Below, one piece after another: positions 1 through 12,945 of a stretch of 64,000 nucleotides of DNA (its first letter is position 1; every line of letters starts with the position of its first letter). The DNA lies in assembly GCA_916048095.2 (NCBI GenBank), contig OU696587.1:1-64000 (forward strand), in the 5' to 3' direction. Origin of the DNA: Sacculina carcini (Eukaryota > Arthropoda > Thecostraca > Sacculinidae). The notes below the pieces were generated by a model. The model did no database searches, was not told the DNA's origin, and saw only the letters and a list, made by a program, of their open reading frames with translations. A program made the translations under genes and the position numbers.

Positions 1-3000
1 GTGCACAAGTATCGAAAATGACCCATTTCGGTCAATTCTGACGTTTTTGGGATTTCAGTTGAACTTGTGTGGAGAAGTATCGAAAATGACCGATTTCGGT
101 CAATTTTGACGTTTTTGGGATGTCAGTTGAACTTGTACAAGTATCGAAAAGTAGTGACCGATTTCGGTCAATTTTAACGTTTTTGGGATGTCAGTTGAAC
201 TTGTGTGCAAAAGTATCGAAAATGACCGATTTCGGACAATTTTGACGTTTTTGGGATGCCAGTAACATACGTGTGCATAAGTATCGAAAATGACCGATTT
301 CGGTCAATTTTGACGTTTTTGCGATGTCAGTTGAGCTTTTGTGGTCAAGTATCTAAAATGACCGATTTCGGTCAATTTTGACCTTTTTGGGATGTCAGTT
401 GAACTTGTGTGCACAAGTATCGAAATTGACCGATTTCGCTCAATTTTGACGTTTTTGGTATGTCAGTTGAACTTATGTGCACAAGTATCGGAAATGACCG
501 ATTTCGGTCTATTTTGACGTTTTTGGGATGTCAGTTGAACTTGTGTGCACAAGTATCGAAAATGAGCGATTTCGGTCGATTTTGACGTATTTGGGATGTC
601 AGTTGAACTTGTGTGTACAAGTATCGAAAATGACCGATTTCGGTCAATTTTGACGTTTTTGGGACGTCAGTTGAACTTGTGTGCACAAGTATCGAAAATG
701 ACCGATTTCGGTCAATTTTGACGTTTTTGCAATGTCAGTTGAACTTGTGTGGTCAAGTATCGAAAATAACCGATTTCGGTCAATTTTGACGTTTTTGGGA
801 TGTCAGTTGAACTTGTATGTACAAGTATCGAAACTGACCGTTTTCGGTCAATTTTGACATTTTTGGGATGTCAGATGAACTTGTGTGCACAAGTATCGAA
901 AATGAGCGATTTCGGTCAATTTTGACGTTTTTGCGATGTCAGTTGAGCTTGTGTACACAATTATCGAAAATATCCGAGTTCGGCCAATTTTAACGTTAAT
1001 GGGTAGTCAGTGGCATACAGTGCACAAGTATCGAAAATGACTGATTTAGGTCAATTTGACGTTTTTGAGATGTCAGATGAACTTGTGTGTACAAGTATCG
1101 AAAATGACCGATTTCGGTCAAGTTTGACGTTTTTGCGATGTCAGTTGAACTTGTGTGGTCAAGTATCGAAAATGACGGGTTTCGGTCAATTTTGACGTTT
1201 TTGGGATGTCAGAGACATACGTGTGCACAAGTACCGAAAATGACCGATTTCGGTCAATTTTGACGTTTTTGGGATGTCAGTTGAGCTTGTGTGCACAAGT
1301 ATCGAAATTGACCGATTTCGGTCAATTTGGACGTTTTTGCGATGTCAGTTGAACTTCTGTGGTCAAGTATCGAAAATGACCTATTTCGGTCAATTTTGAC
1401 GTTTTTGCAATGTCAGTTGAACTTGTGTGGTCAAGTATCGAAAATAACCGATTTCGGTCAATTTTGACGTTTTTGGGATGTAAGTGACATAGGTGTGCAC
1501 AAGTATCGAAAATGACCGATTTCGGTCAATTTTGACGTTTTTGGGATTTCAGTTGAACTTGTGTGGTCAAGTATCGAAAATGACCGATTTCGGTCAATTT
1601 TGACGTTTTTGGGATGTCAGTTGAACTTGTGTGCACAAGTATCGAAAATGATCGATTTCGGTCAATTTTGACGTTTTTGGGATGTCAGTGACATACGTGT
1701 GCACAAGTATCGAAAATGACCGATTTCGGTCAATTTTGACGTTTTTGGGATGTCAGTTGAACTTGTGTACACAACTATCGAAAATGACCGATTTCGGTCA
1801 ATTTTGACGTTTTTGCGATGTCAGTTGAACTTGTGTACACAATTATCGAAAATAACCGAGTTCGCCCAATTTTAACGTTAATGTGTTGTCAGTGACATAC
1901 AGTGCAGAGTATCGAAAATGACCGATTTCGGCCAATTTTGAACGTTTTTGGTATGTCAGTTGAACTTGTGGGCACAAGTATCGAAAATGACCGATTTCGG
2001 TCAATTTTGACGTTTTTGCGATGTCAGTTGAACTTGTGTGCACAAGTATCGAAAATGACCGATTTTGGCCAATTTTGACGTTTTTGCGATGTCAGTTGAA
2101 CTTGTGTGCGCAAATTTCGAAAATGACCGATTTCGGTCAATTTGGACGTTTTTGCGATGTCAGTAACATACGTGTGCACAAGTATCGAAAATGACCGATT
2201 TTGGTCAATTTTTACGTTTACGCGATGTCAGTGGAACACATATGCATAAGTATCGGAAATGACCAATTTCGGTCAATTTTGACGTTTTTGGAATGTCAGT
2301 TCAAATTGTGTACCTTACTATCGAAAATGACCGATTTCGGTCAATTTTGACGTTTTTGCGATGCCAGTTGAACTTGTGTGCAGAAGTATCGAAAATGACT
2401 GATTTAGGTCAATTTGACGTTTTTGGGATGTCAGTTGAACTTATACAAGTATCGAAAATGACCGATTTCGGTCAATTTTTACGTTTTTGGGACGTCAGTT
2501 GAACTTGTGTGCACAAGTATCGAAAATAACCGATTTCGGTCAATTTTGACGTTTTTGGGATGTCAGTTGAACTTGTGTGGACAAGTATCGAAAATGACCG
2601 ATTTCGGTCAATTTTGACGTTTTTAAGATGTCAGTTGAACTTGTGTGCACAAGTATCGAAATTGACCGATTTCGGTCAATTTGGACATTTTTGCGATGTC
2701 AGTTGAACTTCTGTGGTCAAGTATCGAAAATGACCTATTTCGGTCAATTTTGACGTTTTTGCAATGTCAGTTGAACTTGTGTGGTCAAGTATCGAAAATA
2801 ACCGATTTCGGTCAATTTTGACGTTTGTGGGATGTAAGTGACATACGTGTGCACAAGTATCGAAAATGACCGATTTCGGTCAATTCTGACGTTTTTGGGA
2901 TTTCAGTTGAACTTGTGTGGTCAAGTATCGAAAATGACCGATTTCGGTCAATTCTGACGTTTTTGGGATTTCAGTTGAACTTGTGTGGTCAAGTATCGAA

Positions 3001-3657
3001 AATGACCGAATTCGGTCAATTTTGACGTTTTTGGGATGTCAGTGACATACGTGTGCACAAGTATCGAAAATGACCGATTTCGGTCAAGTTTGACGTTTTT
3101 GGAATGTCAGTTGAACTTGTGTGGACAAGTATCGAAAATGACCGATTTCGGTCAATTTTGACGTTTTTAAGATGTCAGTTGAGCTTGTGTGCACAAGTAT
3201 CGAAATTGACCGATTTCGGTCAATTTGGACGTTTTTGCGATGTCAGTTGAACTTCTGTGGTCAAGTATCGAAAATGACCTATTTCGGTCAATTTTGACGT
3301 TTTTGCAATGTCAGTTGAACTTGTGTGGTCAAGTATCGAAAATAACCGATTTCGGTCAATTTTGACGTTTTTGGGATGTAAGTGACATAGGTGTGCACAA
3401 GTATCGAAAATGACCGATTTCGGTCAATTTTGACGTTTTTGGGATTTCAGTTGAACTTGTGTGGTCAAGTATCGAAAATGACCGATTTCGGTCAATTTTG
3501 TTGTTTTTGGGATGTCAGTTGAACTTGTGTGCACAAGTATCGAAAATGACCGATTTCGGTCAATATTGATGTTTTTGGGATGTCAGTGACATACGTGTGC
3601 ACAAGTATCGAAAATGACCGTTTTCGGTCAATTTTGACATTTTTGAGATGTCAGTTG
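1..3657. repeat. 68-bp satellite array, left block
   Basis: Head-to-tail monomers of about 68 bp repeat without a break (for example starts at 545 and 613). Each monomer carries the near-invariant core TGACCGATTTCGGTCA, a perfect 16-nt hairpin-forming palindrome, followed by a T-rich stretch and a variable end. Ends fall into classes: one with TTGAACTTGTGTG, one with GACATACGTGTGC, and one with GGAACACATATGC. Open frames here are by-products of the repeat and not genes. Blocks recur over longer distances: 1010-1195 is repeated at 5026-5211 and 2293-2502 at 4209-4418 and 6241-6450, so the array has higher-order structure. Confidence 0.97.
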
Positions 3658-3662
3658 AACTT

Positions 3663-3946
3663 TATACTGTTCCTACACTTGTGGCGCAAGTGTCGTTTAT
3701 GACTGTGGGACTGGTTGATGTTGTTTATATGTATTAATGATAAGTTTCCAAATAAATTATATGGTAGGATTTAATTATATTGAGTGTTTGTATTTGCTAA
3801 TCAACCTTGTTAATGTACATTACTAATCACTATCATTTGGGTTATGTTTCAGGCATTGAATGTTGGTGTCTTATTGCTATGAAATAGAGTGGCACGTTTC
3901 ACGGTTGTTTTCATTGTAGTGGCGATGACGGAAAAGGAATAGTAAA
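3663..3946. mobile_element. MITE-like insertion in the satellite
   Basis: A 284-bp non-satellite segment interrupts the array. It is flanked by a perfect 5-bp direct repeat AACTT (3658-3662 and 3947-3951), and its ends are imperfect inverted repeats (TATACTGTTCCT on the left; the right end reads TTTACTATTCCT in reverse complement, 10 of 12 matching). It has no coding capacity. Just inside the left end is a second short inverted repeat (ACACTTG...CAAGTGT). I infer a short non-autonomous DNA transposon. The superfamily is not clear from a 5-bp target duplication. Confidence 0.7.
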
Positions 3947-3951
3947 AACTT

Positions 3952-6900
3952 GTGTGCAGAGTATCGAAAATGACCGATTTCGGCCAATTTTGAACGTTTT
4001 TGGGATGTCAGTTGAACTTGTGGGCACAAGTATCGAAAATGACCGATTTCGGTCAATTTTTACATTTTTGCGATGACAGTTGAACTTGTGTGCACAAGTA
4101 TCGAAAATGACCGATTTTGGCCAATTTTGACGTTTTTGCGATGTCAGTGGAACACATATGCATAAGTATCGAAAATGACCGATTTCGGTCAATTTTGACG
4201 TTTTTGGAATGTCAGTTCAAATTGTGTACCTTACTATCGAAAATGACCGATTTCGGTCAATTTTGACGTTTTTGCGATGCCAGTTGAACTTGTGTGCAGA
4301 AGTATCGAAAATGACTGATTTAGGTCAATTTGACGTTTTTGGGATGTCAGTTGAACTTGTACAAGTATCGAAAATGACCGATTTCGGTCAATTTTTACGT
4401 TTTTGGGACGTCAGTTGAACTTGTGTGCACAAGTATCGAAAATGACCGATTTCGGTCAACTATGACGTTTTTGGGATGTCAGTGACATACGTGTGCACAA
4501 GTATCGAAAATGACCGATTTCGGACAATTTGGACGTTTTTGGGATGTCAGTGACATACGTGTGCACAAGTATCGAAAATGACCGATTTCGGTCAAGTTTG
4601 ACGTTTTTGCGATGTCAGTTGAACTTGTGTGGTCAAGTATCGAAAATGACGGGTTTCGGTCAATTTTGACGTTTTTGGGATGTCAGTTGAACTTGTGTGG
4701 ACAAGTATCGAAAATGACCGATTTCGGTCAATTTTGACGTTTTTGCAATGTCAGTTGAACTTGTGTGGTCAAGTATCGAAAATAACCGATTTCGGTCAAT
4801 TTTGACGTTTTTGGGATGTCAGTTGAACTTGTATGTACAAGTATCGAAACTGACCGTTTTCGGTCAATTTTGACATTTTTGGGATGTCAGATGAACTTGT
4901 GTGCACAAGTATCGAAAATGAGCGATTTCGGTCAATTTTGACGTTTTTGCGATGTCAGTTGAGCTTGTGTACACAATTATCGAAAATAACCGAGTTCGGC
5001 CAATTTTAACGTTAATGGGTAGTCAGTGGCATACAGTGCACAAGTATCGAAAATGACTGATTTAGGTCAATTTGACGTTTTTGAGATGTCAGATGAACTT
5101 GTGTGTACAAGTATCGAAAATGACCGATTTCGGTCAAGTTTGACGTTTTTGCGATGTCAGTTGAACTTGTGTGGTCAAGTATCGAAAATGACGGGTTTCG
5201 GTCAATTTTGACGTTTTTGGGATGTCAGTTGAGCTTGTGTGCACAAGTATCGAAATTGACCGATTTCGGTCAATTTGGACGTTTTTGCGATGTCAGTTGA
5301 ACTTCTGTGGTCAAGTATCGAAAATGACCTATTTCGGTCAATTTTGACGTTTTTGCAATGTCAGTTGAACTTGTGTGGTCAAGTATCGAAAATAACCGAT
5401 TTCGGTCAATTTTGACGTTTTTGGGATGTAAGTGACATAGGTGTGCACAAGTATCGAAAATGACCGATTTCGGTCAATTTTGACGTTTTTGCGATGTCAG
5501 TTGAACTTGTGTGGTCAAGTATCGAAAATGACCGATTTCGGTCAATTTTGACGTTTTTGGGATGTCAGTTGAACTTGTGTGCACAAGTATCGAAAATGAT
5601 CGATTTCGGTCAATTTTGACGTTTTTGGGATGTCAGTGACATACGTGTGCACAAGTATCGAAAATGACCGATTTCGGTCAATTTTGACGTTTTTGGGATG
5701 TCAGTTGAACTTGTGTACACAAGTATCGAAAATGACCGATTTCGGTCAATTTTGACGTTTTTGCGATGTCAGTTGAACTTGTGTACACAATTATCGAAAA
5801 TAACCGAGTTCGCCCAATTTTAACGTTAATGTGTTGTCAGTGACATACAGTGCAGAGTATCGAAAATAACCGATTTCGGCCAATTTTGAACGTTTTTGGG
5901 ATGTCAGTTGAACTTGTGGGCACAAGTATCGAAAATGACCGGTTTCGGTCAATTTTGACGTTTTTGCGATGTCAGTTGAACTTGTGTGCACAAGTATCGA
6001 AAATGACCGATTTCGGTCAATTTTGACGTTTTTGCGATGTCAGTTGAACTTGTGTGCGCAAATTTCGAAAATGACCGATTTCGGTCAATTTGGACGTTTT
6101 TGCGATGTCAGTAACATACGTGTGCACAAGTATCGAAAATGACCGATTTTGGTCAATTTTTACGTTTACGCGATGTCAGTGGAACACATATGCATAAGTA
6201 TCGGAAATGACCAATTTCGGTCAATTTTGACGTTTTTGGAATGTCATTTCAAATTGTGTACCTTACTATCGAAAATGACCGATTTCGGTCAATTTTGACG
6301 TTTTTGCGATGCCAGTTGAACTTGTGTGCAGAAGTATCGAAAATGACTGATTTAGGTCAATTTGACGTTTTTGGGATGTCAGTTGAACTTATACAAGTAT
6401 CGAAAATGACCGATTTCGGTCAATTTTTACGTTTTTGGGACGTCAGTTGAACTTGTGTGCACAAGTATCGAAAATGACCGATTTCGGTCAATTTTGACGT
6501 TTTTGGGATGTCAGTGACATACGTGTGCACAAGTATCGAAAATGACCGATTTCGGTCAAGTTTGACGTTTTTGCGATGTCAGTTGAACTTGTGTGGTCAA
6601 GTATCGCAAATGACGGGTTTCGGTCAATTTTGACGTTTTTGGGATGTCAGTGACATACGTGTGCACAAGTACCGAAAATGACCGATTTCGGTCAATTTTG
6701 ACGTTTTTGGGATGTCAGTTGAACTTGTGTGGACAAGTATCGAAAATGACCGATTTCGGTCAATTTTGACGTTTTTAAGATGTCAGTTGAGCTTGTGTGC
6801 ACAAGTATCGAAATTGACCGATTTCGGTCAATTTGGACATTTTTGCGATGTCAGTTGAACTTCTGTGGTCAAGTATCGAAAATGACCTATTTCGGTCAAT

Positions 6901-9900
6901 TTTGACGTTTTTGCAATGTCAGTTGAACTTGTGTGGACAAGTATCGAAAATGACCGATTTCGGTCAATTTTGACGTTTTTAAGATGTCAGTTGAGCTTGT
7001 ATGCACAAGTATCGAAATTGACCGATTTCGGTCAATTTGGACGTTTTTGCGATGTCAGTTGAACTTCTGTGGTCAAATATCGAAAATGACCTATTTCGGT
7101 CAATTTTGACGTTTTTGCAATGTCAGTTGAACTTGTGTGGTCAAGTATCGAAAATAACCGATTTCGGTCAATTTTGACGTTTTTGGGATGTAAGTGACAT
7201 ACGTGTGCACAAGTATCGAAAATGACCGATTTCGGTCAATTCTGACGTTTTTGGGATTTCAGTTGAACTTGTGTGGTCAAGTATCGAAAATGACCGATTT
7301 CGGTCAATTTGGAAGTTTTTGCGATGTCAGTAACATACGTGTGCACAAGTATCGAAAATGACCGATTTTGGTCAATTTTTACGTTTACGCGATGTCAGTG
7401 GAACACATATGCATAAGTATCGAAAATGACCGATTTCGGTCAATTTTGACGTTTTTGGAATGTCAGTTCAAATTGTGTACACTACTATCGAAAATGACCG
7501 ATTTCGGTCAATCTTGACGTTTTTGCGATGTCAGTTGAACTTGTGTGCAAAAGTATCGAAAATGACTGATTTAGGTCAATTTAACGTTTTTGGGATGTCA
7601 GTTGAACTTGTGTGCGCAAATTTCGAAAATGACCGATTTCGGTCAATTTTGACGTTTTTGCGATGTCAGTTGAACTTGTGTGCAAAAGTATCGAAAATGA
7701 CTGATTTAGGTCAATTTAACGTTTTTGGGATGTCAGTTGAACTTGTGTGCTCAAGTATCGAAAATAACCGATTTCGGTCAATTTTGACGTTTTTGCGATG
7801 TCAGTTGAACTTGTGTGCACAAATTTCGAAAATGACCGATTTAGGTCAATTTGGACGTTTTTGCGATGTCAGTAACATACGTGTGCACAAGTATCGAAAA
7901 TGACCGATTTCGGTCAATTTTTACGTTTACGCGATGTCAGTGGAACACATGTGCACAAGTATCGAAAATGAACAATTTCGGTCAATTTTTACGTTTACGC
8001 GATGTCAGTGGAACACATGTGCACAAGTATCGAAAATGACTGACTTAGGTCAATTTGACGTTTTTGGGATGTCAGTTGAACTTGTGTGCTCAAGTATCGA
8101 AAATGACCGATTTCGGTCAATTTTGACGTTTTTGCGATGTCAGTTGAACCTGTGTGCACAAGTATCGAAAGTGACCGATTTCGGTCAATTTTGACGTTTT
8201 TGGGATGTAAGTGACATACGTGTGCACAAGTACCGAAAATGACCGATTTCGGTCAATTTTGACGTTTTTAGGGTGTCAGTTGAACTTGTGTGCACAAGTA
8301 TCGAAATTGACCGATTTCGGTCAATTTGGACGTTTTTGCGATGTCAGTTGAACTCCTGTGGTCAAGTATCGAAAATGACCTATTTCGGTCAATTTTGACG
8401 TTTTTGCAATGTCAGTTGAACTTGTGTGGTCAAGTATCGAAAATAACCGATTTCGGTTAATTTTGACGTTTTTGGGATGTAAGTGACATACGTGTGCACA
8501 AGTATCGAAAATGACCGATTTCGGTCAATTTTGACGTTTTTGGGATTTCAGTTGAACTTGTGTGGTCAAGTATCGAAAATGACCGATTTCGGTCAATTTT
8601 GACGTTTTTGGGATGTCAGTTCAGCTTGTGTGCACAAGTATCGAAAATGACCGATTTCGGTCAATTTTGACGTTTTTGGGATGTCAGTGACATACGTGTG
8701 CACAAGTATCGAAAATGACCGTTTTCTGTCAATTTTGACATTTTTGAGATGTCAGTTGAACTTGTGTGCACAAGTATCGAAAACGACCGATTTCGGTCAA
8801 TTTTGACGTTTTTGGGATGTCAGTTGAACTTGTGTACACAACTATCGAAAATGACCGATTTCGGTCAATTTTGACGTTTTTGCGATGTCAGTTGAACTTG
8901 TGTGCACAAGTATCGAAAATGACCGATTTTGGCCAATTTTGACGTTTTTGCGATGTCAGTTGAGCTTGTGTGCGCAAATTTCGAAAATGACCGATTTCGG
9001 TCAATTTTGACGTTTTTGGGATGTCAGTGACATACGTGTGCACAAGTACCGAAAATGACCGATTTCGGTCAATTTTGACGTTTTTGGGATGTCAGTTGAA
9101 CTTGTGTGGACAAGTATCGAAAATGACCGATTTCGGTCAATTTTGACGTTTTTAAGATGTCAGTTGAACTTATGTGCACAAGTATCGAAATTGACCGATT
9201 TCGGTCAATTTGGACGTTTTTGCGATGTCAGTTGAACTTCTGTGGTCAAGTATCGAAAATGACCTATTTCGGTCAATTTTGACGTTTTTGCAATGTCAGT
9301 TGAACTTGTGTGGACAAGTATCGAAAATGACCGATTTCGGTCAATTTTGACGTTTTTAAGATGTCAGTTGAGCTTGTATGCACAAGTATCGAAATTGACC
9401 GATTTCGGTCAATTTGGACGTTTTTGCGATGTCAGTTGAACTTCTGTGGTCAAGTATCGAAAATGACCTATTTCGGTCAATTTTGACGTTTTTGCAATGT
9501 CAGTTGAACTTGTGTGGTCAAGTATCGAAAATAACCGATTTCGGTCAATTTTGACGTTTTTGGGATGTAAGTGACATACGTGTGCACAAGTATCGAAAAT
9601 GACCGATTTCGGTCAATTCTGACGTTTTTGGGATTTCAGTTGAACTTGTGTGGTCAAGTATCGAAAATGACCGATTTCGGTCAATTTGGACGTTTTTGCG
9701 ATGTCAGTAACATACGTGTGCACAAGTATCGAAAATGACCGATTTTGGTCAATTTTTACGTTTACGCGATGTCAGTGGAACACATATGCATAAGTATCGA
9801 AAATGACCGATTTCGGTCAATTTTGACGTTTTTGGAATGTCAGTTCAAATTGTGTACACTACTATCGAAAATGACCGATTTCGGTCAATTTTTACGTTTT

Positions 9901-12892
9901 TGCGATGTCAGTTGAACTTGTGTGCAAAAGTATCGAAAATGACTGATTTAGGTCAATTTAACGTTTTTGGGATGTCAGTTGAACTTGTGTGCGCAAATTT
10001 CGAAAATGACCGATTTCGGTCAATTTTGACGTTTTTGCGATGTCAGTTGAACTTGTGTGCAAAAGTATCGAAAATGACTGATTTCGGTCAATTTGACGTT
10101 TTTGGGATGTCAGTTGAACTTGTGTGCTCAAGTATCGAAAATAACCGATTTCGGTCAATTTTGACGTTTTTTGCGATGTCAGTTGAACTTGTGTGCACAA
10201 ATTTCGAAAATGACCGATTTAGGTCAATTTGGACGTTTTTGCGATGTCAGTGACATACGTGTGCACAAGTATCGAAAATGACCGATTTCGGTCAATTTTG
10301 ACGTTTTCGCGATGTCAGTGGAACACATGTGCACAAGTATCGAAAATGAACAATTTCGGTCAATTTTTACGTTTACGCGATGTCAGTGGAACACATGTGC
10401 ACAAGTATCGAAAGTGACTGATTTAGGTCAATTTGACGTTTTTGGGATGTCAGTTGAACTTGTGTGCTCAAGTATCGAAAATGACCGATTTCGGTCAATT
10501 TTGACGTTTTTGCGATGCCAGTTGAACCTGTGTGCACAAGTATCGAAAGTGACCGATTTCGGTCAATTTTGACGTTTTTGGGATGTAAGTGACATACGTG
10601 TGCACAAGTACCGAAAATGACCGATTTCGGTCAATTTTGACGTTTTTGCGATGTCAGTTGAACTTGTGTGCACAAGTATCGAAATTGACCGATTTCGGTC
10701 AATTTGGACGTTTTTGCGATGTCAGTTGAACTTCTGTGGTCAAGTATCGAAAATGACCTATTTCGGTCAATTTTGACGTTTTTGCAATGTCAGTTGAACT
10801 TGTGTGGTCAAGTATCGAAAATAACCGATTTCGGTTAATTTTGACGTTTTTGGGATGTAAGTGACATACGTGTGCACAAGTATCGAAAATGACCGATTTC
10901 GGTCAATTCTGACGTTTTTGGGATTTCAGTTGAACTTGTGTGGTCAAGTATCGAAAATGACAGATTTCGGTCAATTTTGACGTTTTTGGGATGTCAGTTC
11001 AGCTTGTGTGCACAAGTATCGAAAATGACCGATTTCGGTCAATTTTGACGTTTTTGGGATGTCAGTGACATACGTGTGCACAAGTATCGAAAATGACCGT
11101 TTTCTGTCAATTTTGACATTTTTGAGATGTCAGTTGAACTTGTGTGCACAAGTATCGAAAACGACCGATTTCGGTCAATTTTGACGTTTTTGGGATGTCA
11201 GTTGAACTTGTGTACACAACTATCGAAAATGACCGATTTCGGTCAATTTTGACGTTTTTGCGATGTCAGTTGAACTTGTGTGCACAAGTATCGAAAATGA
11301 CCGATTTTGGCCAATTTTGACGTTTTTGCGATGTCAGTTGAGCTTGTGTGCGCAAATTTCGAAAATGACCGATTTCGGTCAATTTGGACGTTTTTGCGAT
11401 GTCAGTAACATACGTGTGCACAAGTATCGAAAATGACCGATTTTGGTCAATTTTTACGTTTACGCGATGTCAGTGGAACACATATGCATAAGTATCGAAA
11501 ATGACCGATTTCGGTCAATTTTGACGTTTTTGGAATGTCAGTTCAAATTGTGTACACTACTATCGAAAATGAACGATTTCGGTCAATCTTGACGTTTTTG
11601 CGATGTCAGTTGAACTTGTGTGCAAAAGTATCGAAAATGACTGATTTAGGTCAATTTAACGTTTTTGGGATGTCAGTTGAACTTGTGTGCGCAAATTTCG
11701 AAAATGACCGATTTCGGTCAATTTGGACGTTTTTGCGATGTCAGTAACATACGTGTGCACAAGTATCGAAAATGACCGATTTCGGTCAATTTGGACGTTT
11801 TTGCGATGTCAGTGACATACGTGTGCACAAGTATCGAAAATGACCGATTTTGGTCAATTTTTACGTTTACGCGATGTCAGTGGAACACATATGCATAAGT
11901 ATCGAAAATGACCGATTTCGGTCAATTTTGACGTTTTTGCGATGTCAGTTGAACTTGTGTGCAAAAGTATCGAAAATGACTGATTTAGGTCAATTTAACG
12001 TTTTTGGGATGTCAGTTGAACTTGTGTGCGCAAATTTCGAAAATGACCGATTTCGGTCAATTTGGACGTTTTTGCGATGTCAGTAACATACGTGTGCACA
12101 AGTATCGAAAATGACCGATTTTGGTCAATTTTTACGTTTACGCGATGTCACTGGAACACATATGCATAAGTATCGAAAATGACCGATTTCGGTCAATTTT
12201 GACGTTTTTGGAATGTCAGTTCAAATTGTGTACACTACTATCGAAAATGACCGATTTCGGTCAATTTTGACGTTTTTGCGATGTCAGTTGAACTTGTGTG
12301 CAAAAGTACCGAAAATGACTGATTTAGGTCAATTTAACGTTTTTGGGATGTCAGTTGAACTTGTGTGCTCAAGTATCGAAAATAACCGATTTCGGTCAAT
12401 TTTGACGTTTTTGCGATGTCAGTTGAACTTGTGTGCACAAATTTCGAAAATGACCGATTTCGGTCAATTTGGACGTTTTTGCGATGTCAGTAACATACGT
12501 GTGCACAAGTATCGAAAATGACCGATTTCGGTCAATTTTTACGTTTACGCGATGTCAGTGGAACACATGTGCACAAGTATCGAAAATGAACAATTTCGGT
12601 CAATTTTTACGTTTACGCGATGTCAGTGGAACACATGTGCACAAGTATCGAAAATGACTGACTTAGGTCAATTTGACGTTTTTGGGATGTCAGTTGAACT
12701 TGTGTGCTCAAGTATCGAAAGTGACCGATTTCGGACAATTTTGACGTTTTTAGGATGTCAGTGACATACGTGTGCACAAGTATCGAAAATGACCGATTTC
12801 GGTCAATTTTGACGTTTTTGCGATGTCTGTTGAACTTGTGTGGTCAAGTATCGAAAATGACGGATTTCGGTCAATTTTGACGTTTTTGGGAT
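3952..12892. repeat. 68-bp satellite array, right block with higher-order repeats
   Basis: The array continues after the insertion, with the same monomer and palindromic core. From about 7,440 onward a long block recurs at 2,377-2,378 bp, which is 35 monomers: 7460 matches 9837, 7851 matches 10229 and 7934 matches 10312. A shortened copy follows at about 12,213-12,764. Monomers in this part include a class with TTTACGTTTACGCGATGTC that is rare further left. The array stops abruptly at a palindrome next to a decayed LINE. Confidence 0.96.
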
Positions 12893-12945
12893 GTGGGTCA
12901 CTATCCACATCCCAATTCACATCCACATGTTAGTGGGTCACTATC
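12888..12945. repeat. Palindrome and 40-bp direct repeat at the satellite edge
   Basis: The last satellite nucleotides form GGGATGTGG (12888-12896), an 8-nt loop, then CCACATCCC (12905-12913), a perfect 9-bp inverted repeat exactly at the satellite/LINE boundary. GTGGGTCACTATC occurs at 12893-12905 and again at 12933-12945. This may be the scar of a rearrangement that joined the two sequences. Confidence 0.75.

Noticed and set aside
1010-8194. Open frames of 60-147 codons within the satellite
   Set aside because: They arise from the 68-bp period, recur with the repeat and show no protein features.
1-12892. CRISPR array
   Set aside because: Units are contiguous with no unique spacers, and the context is animal mobile DNA.
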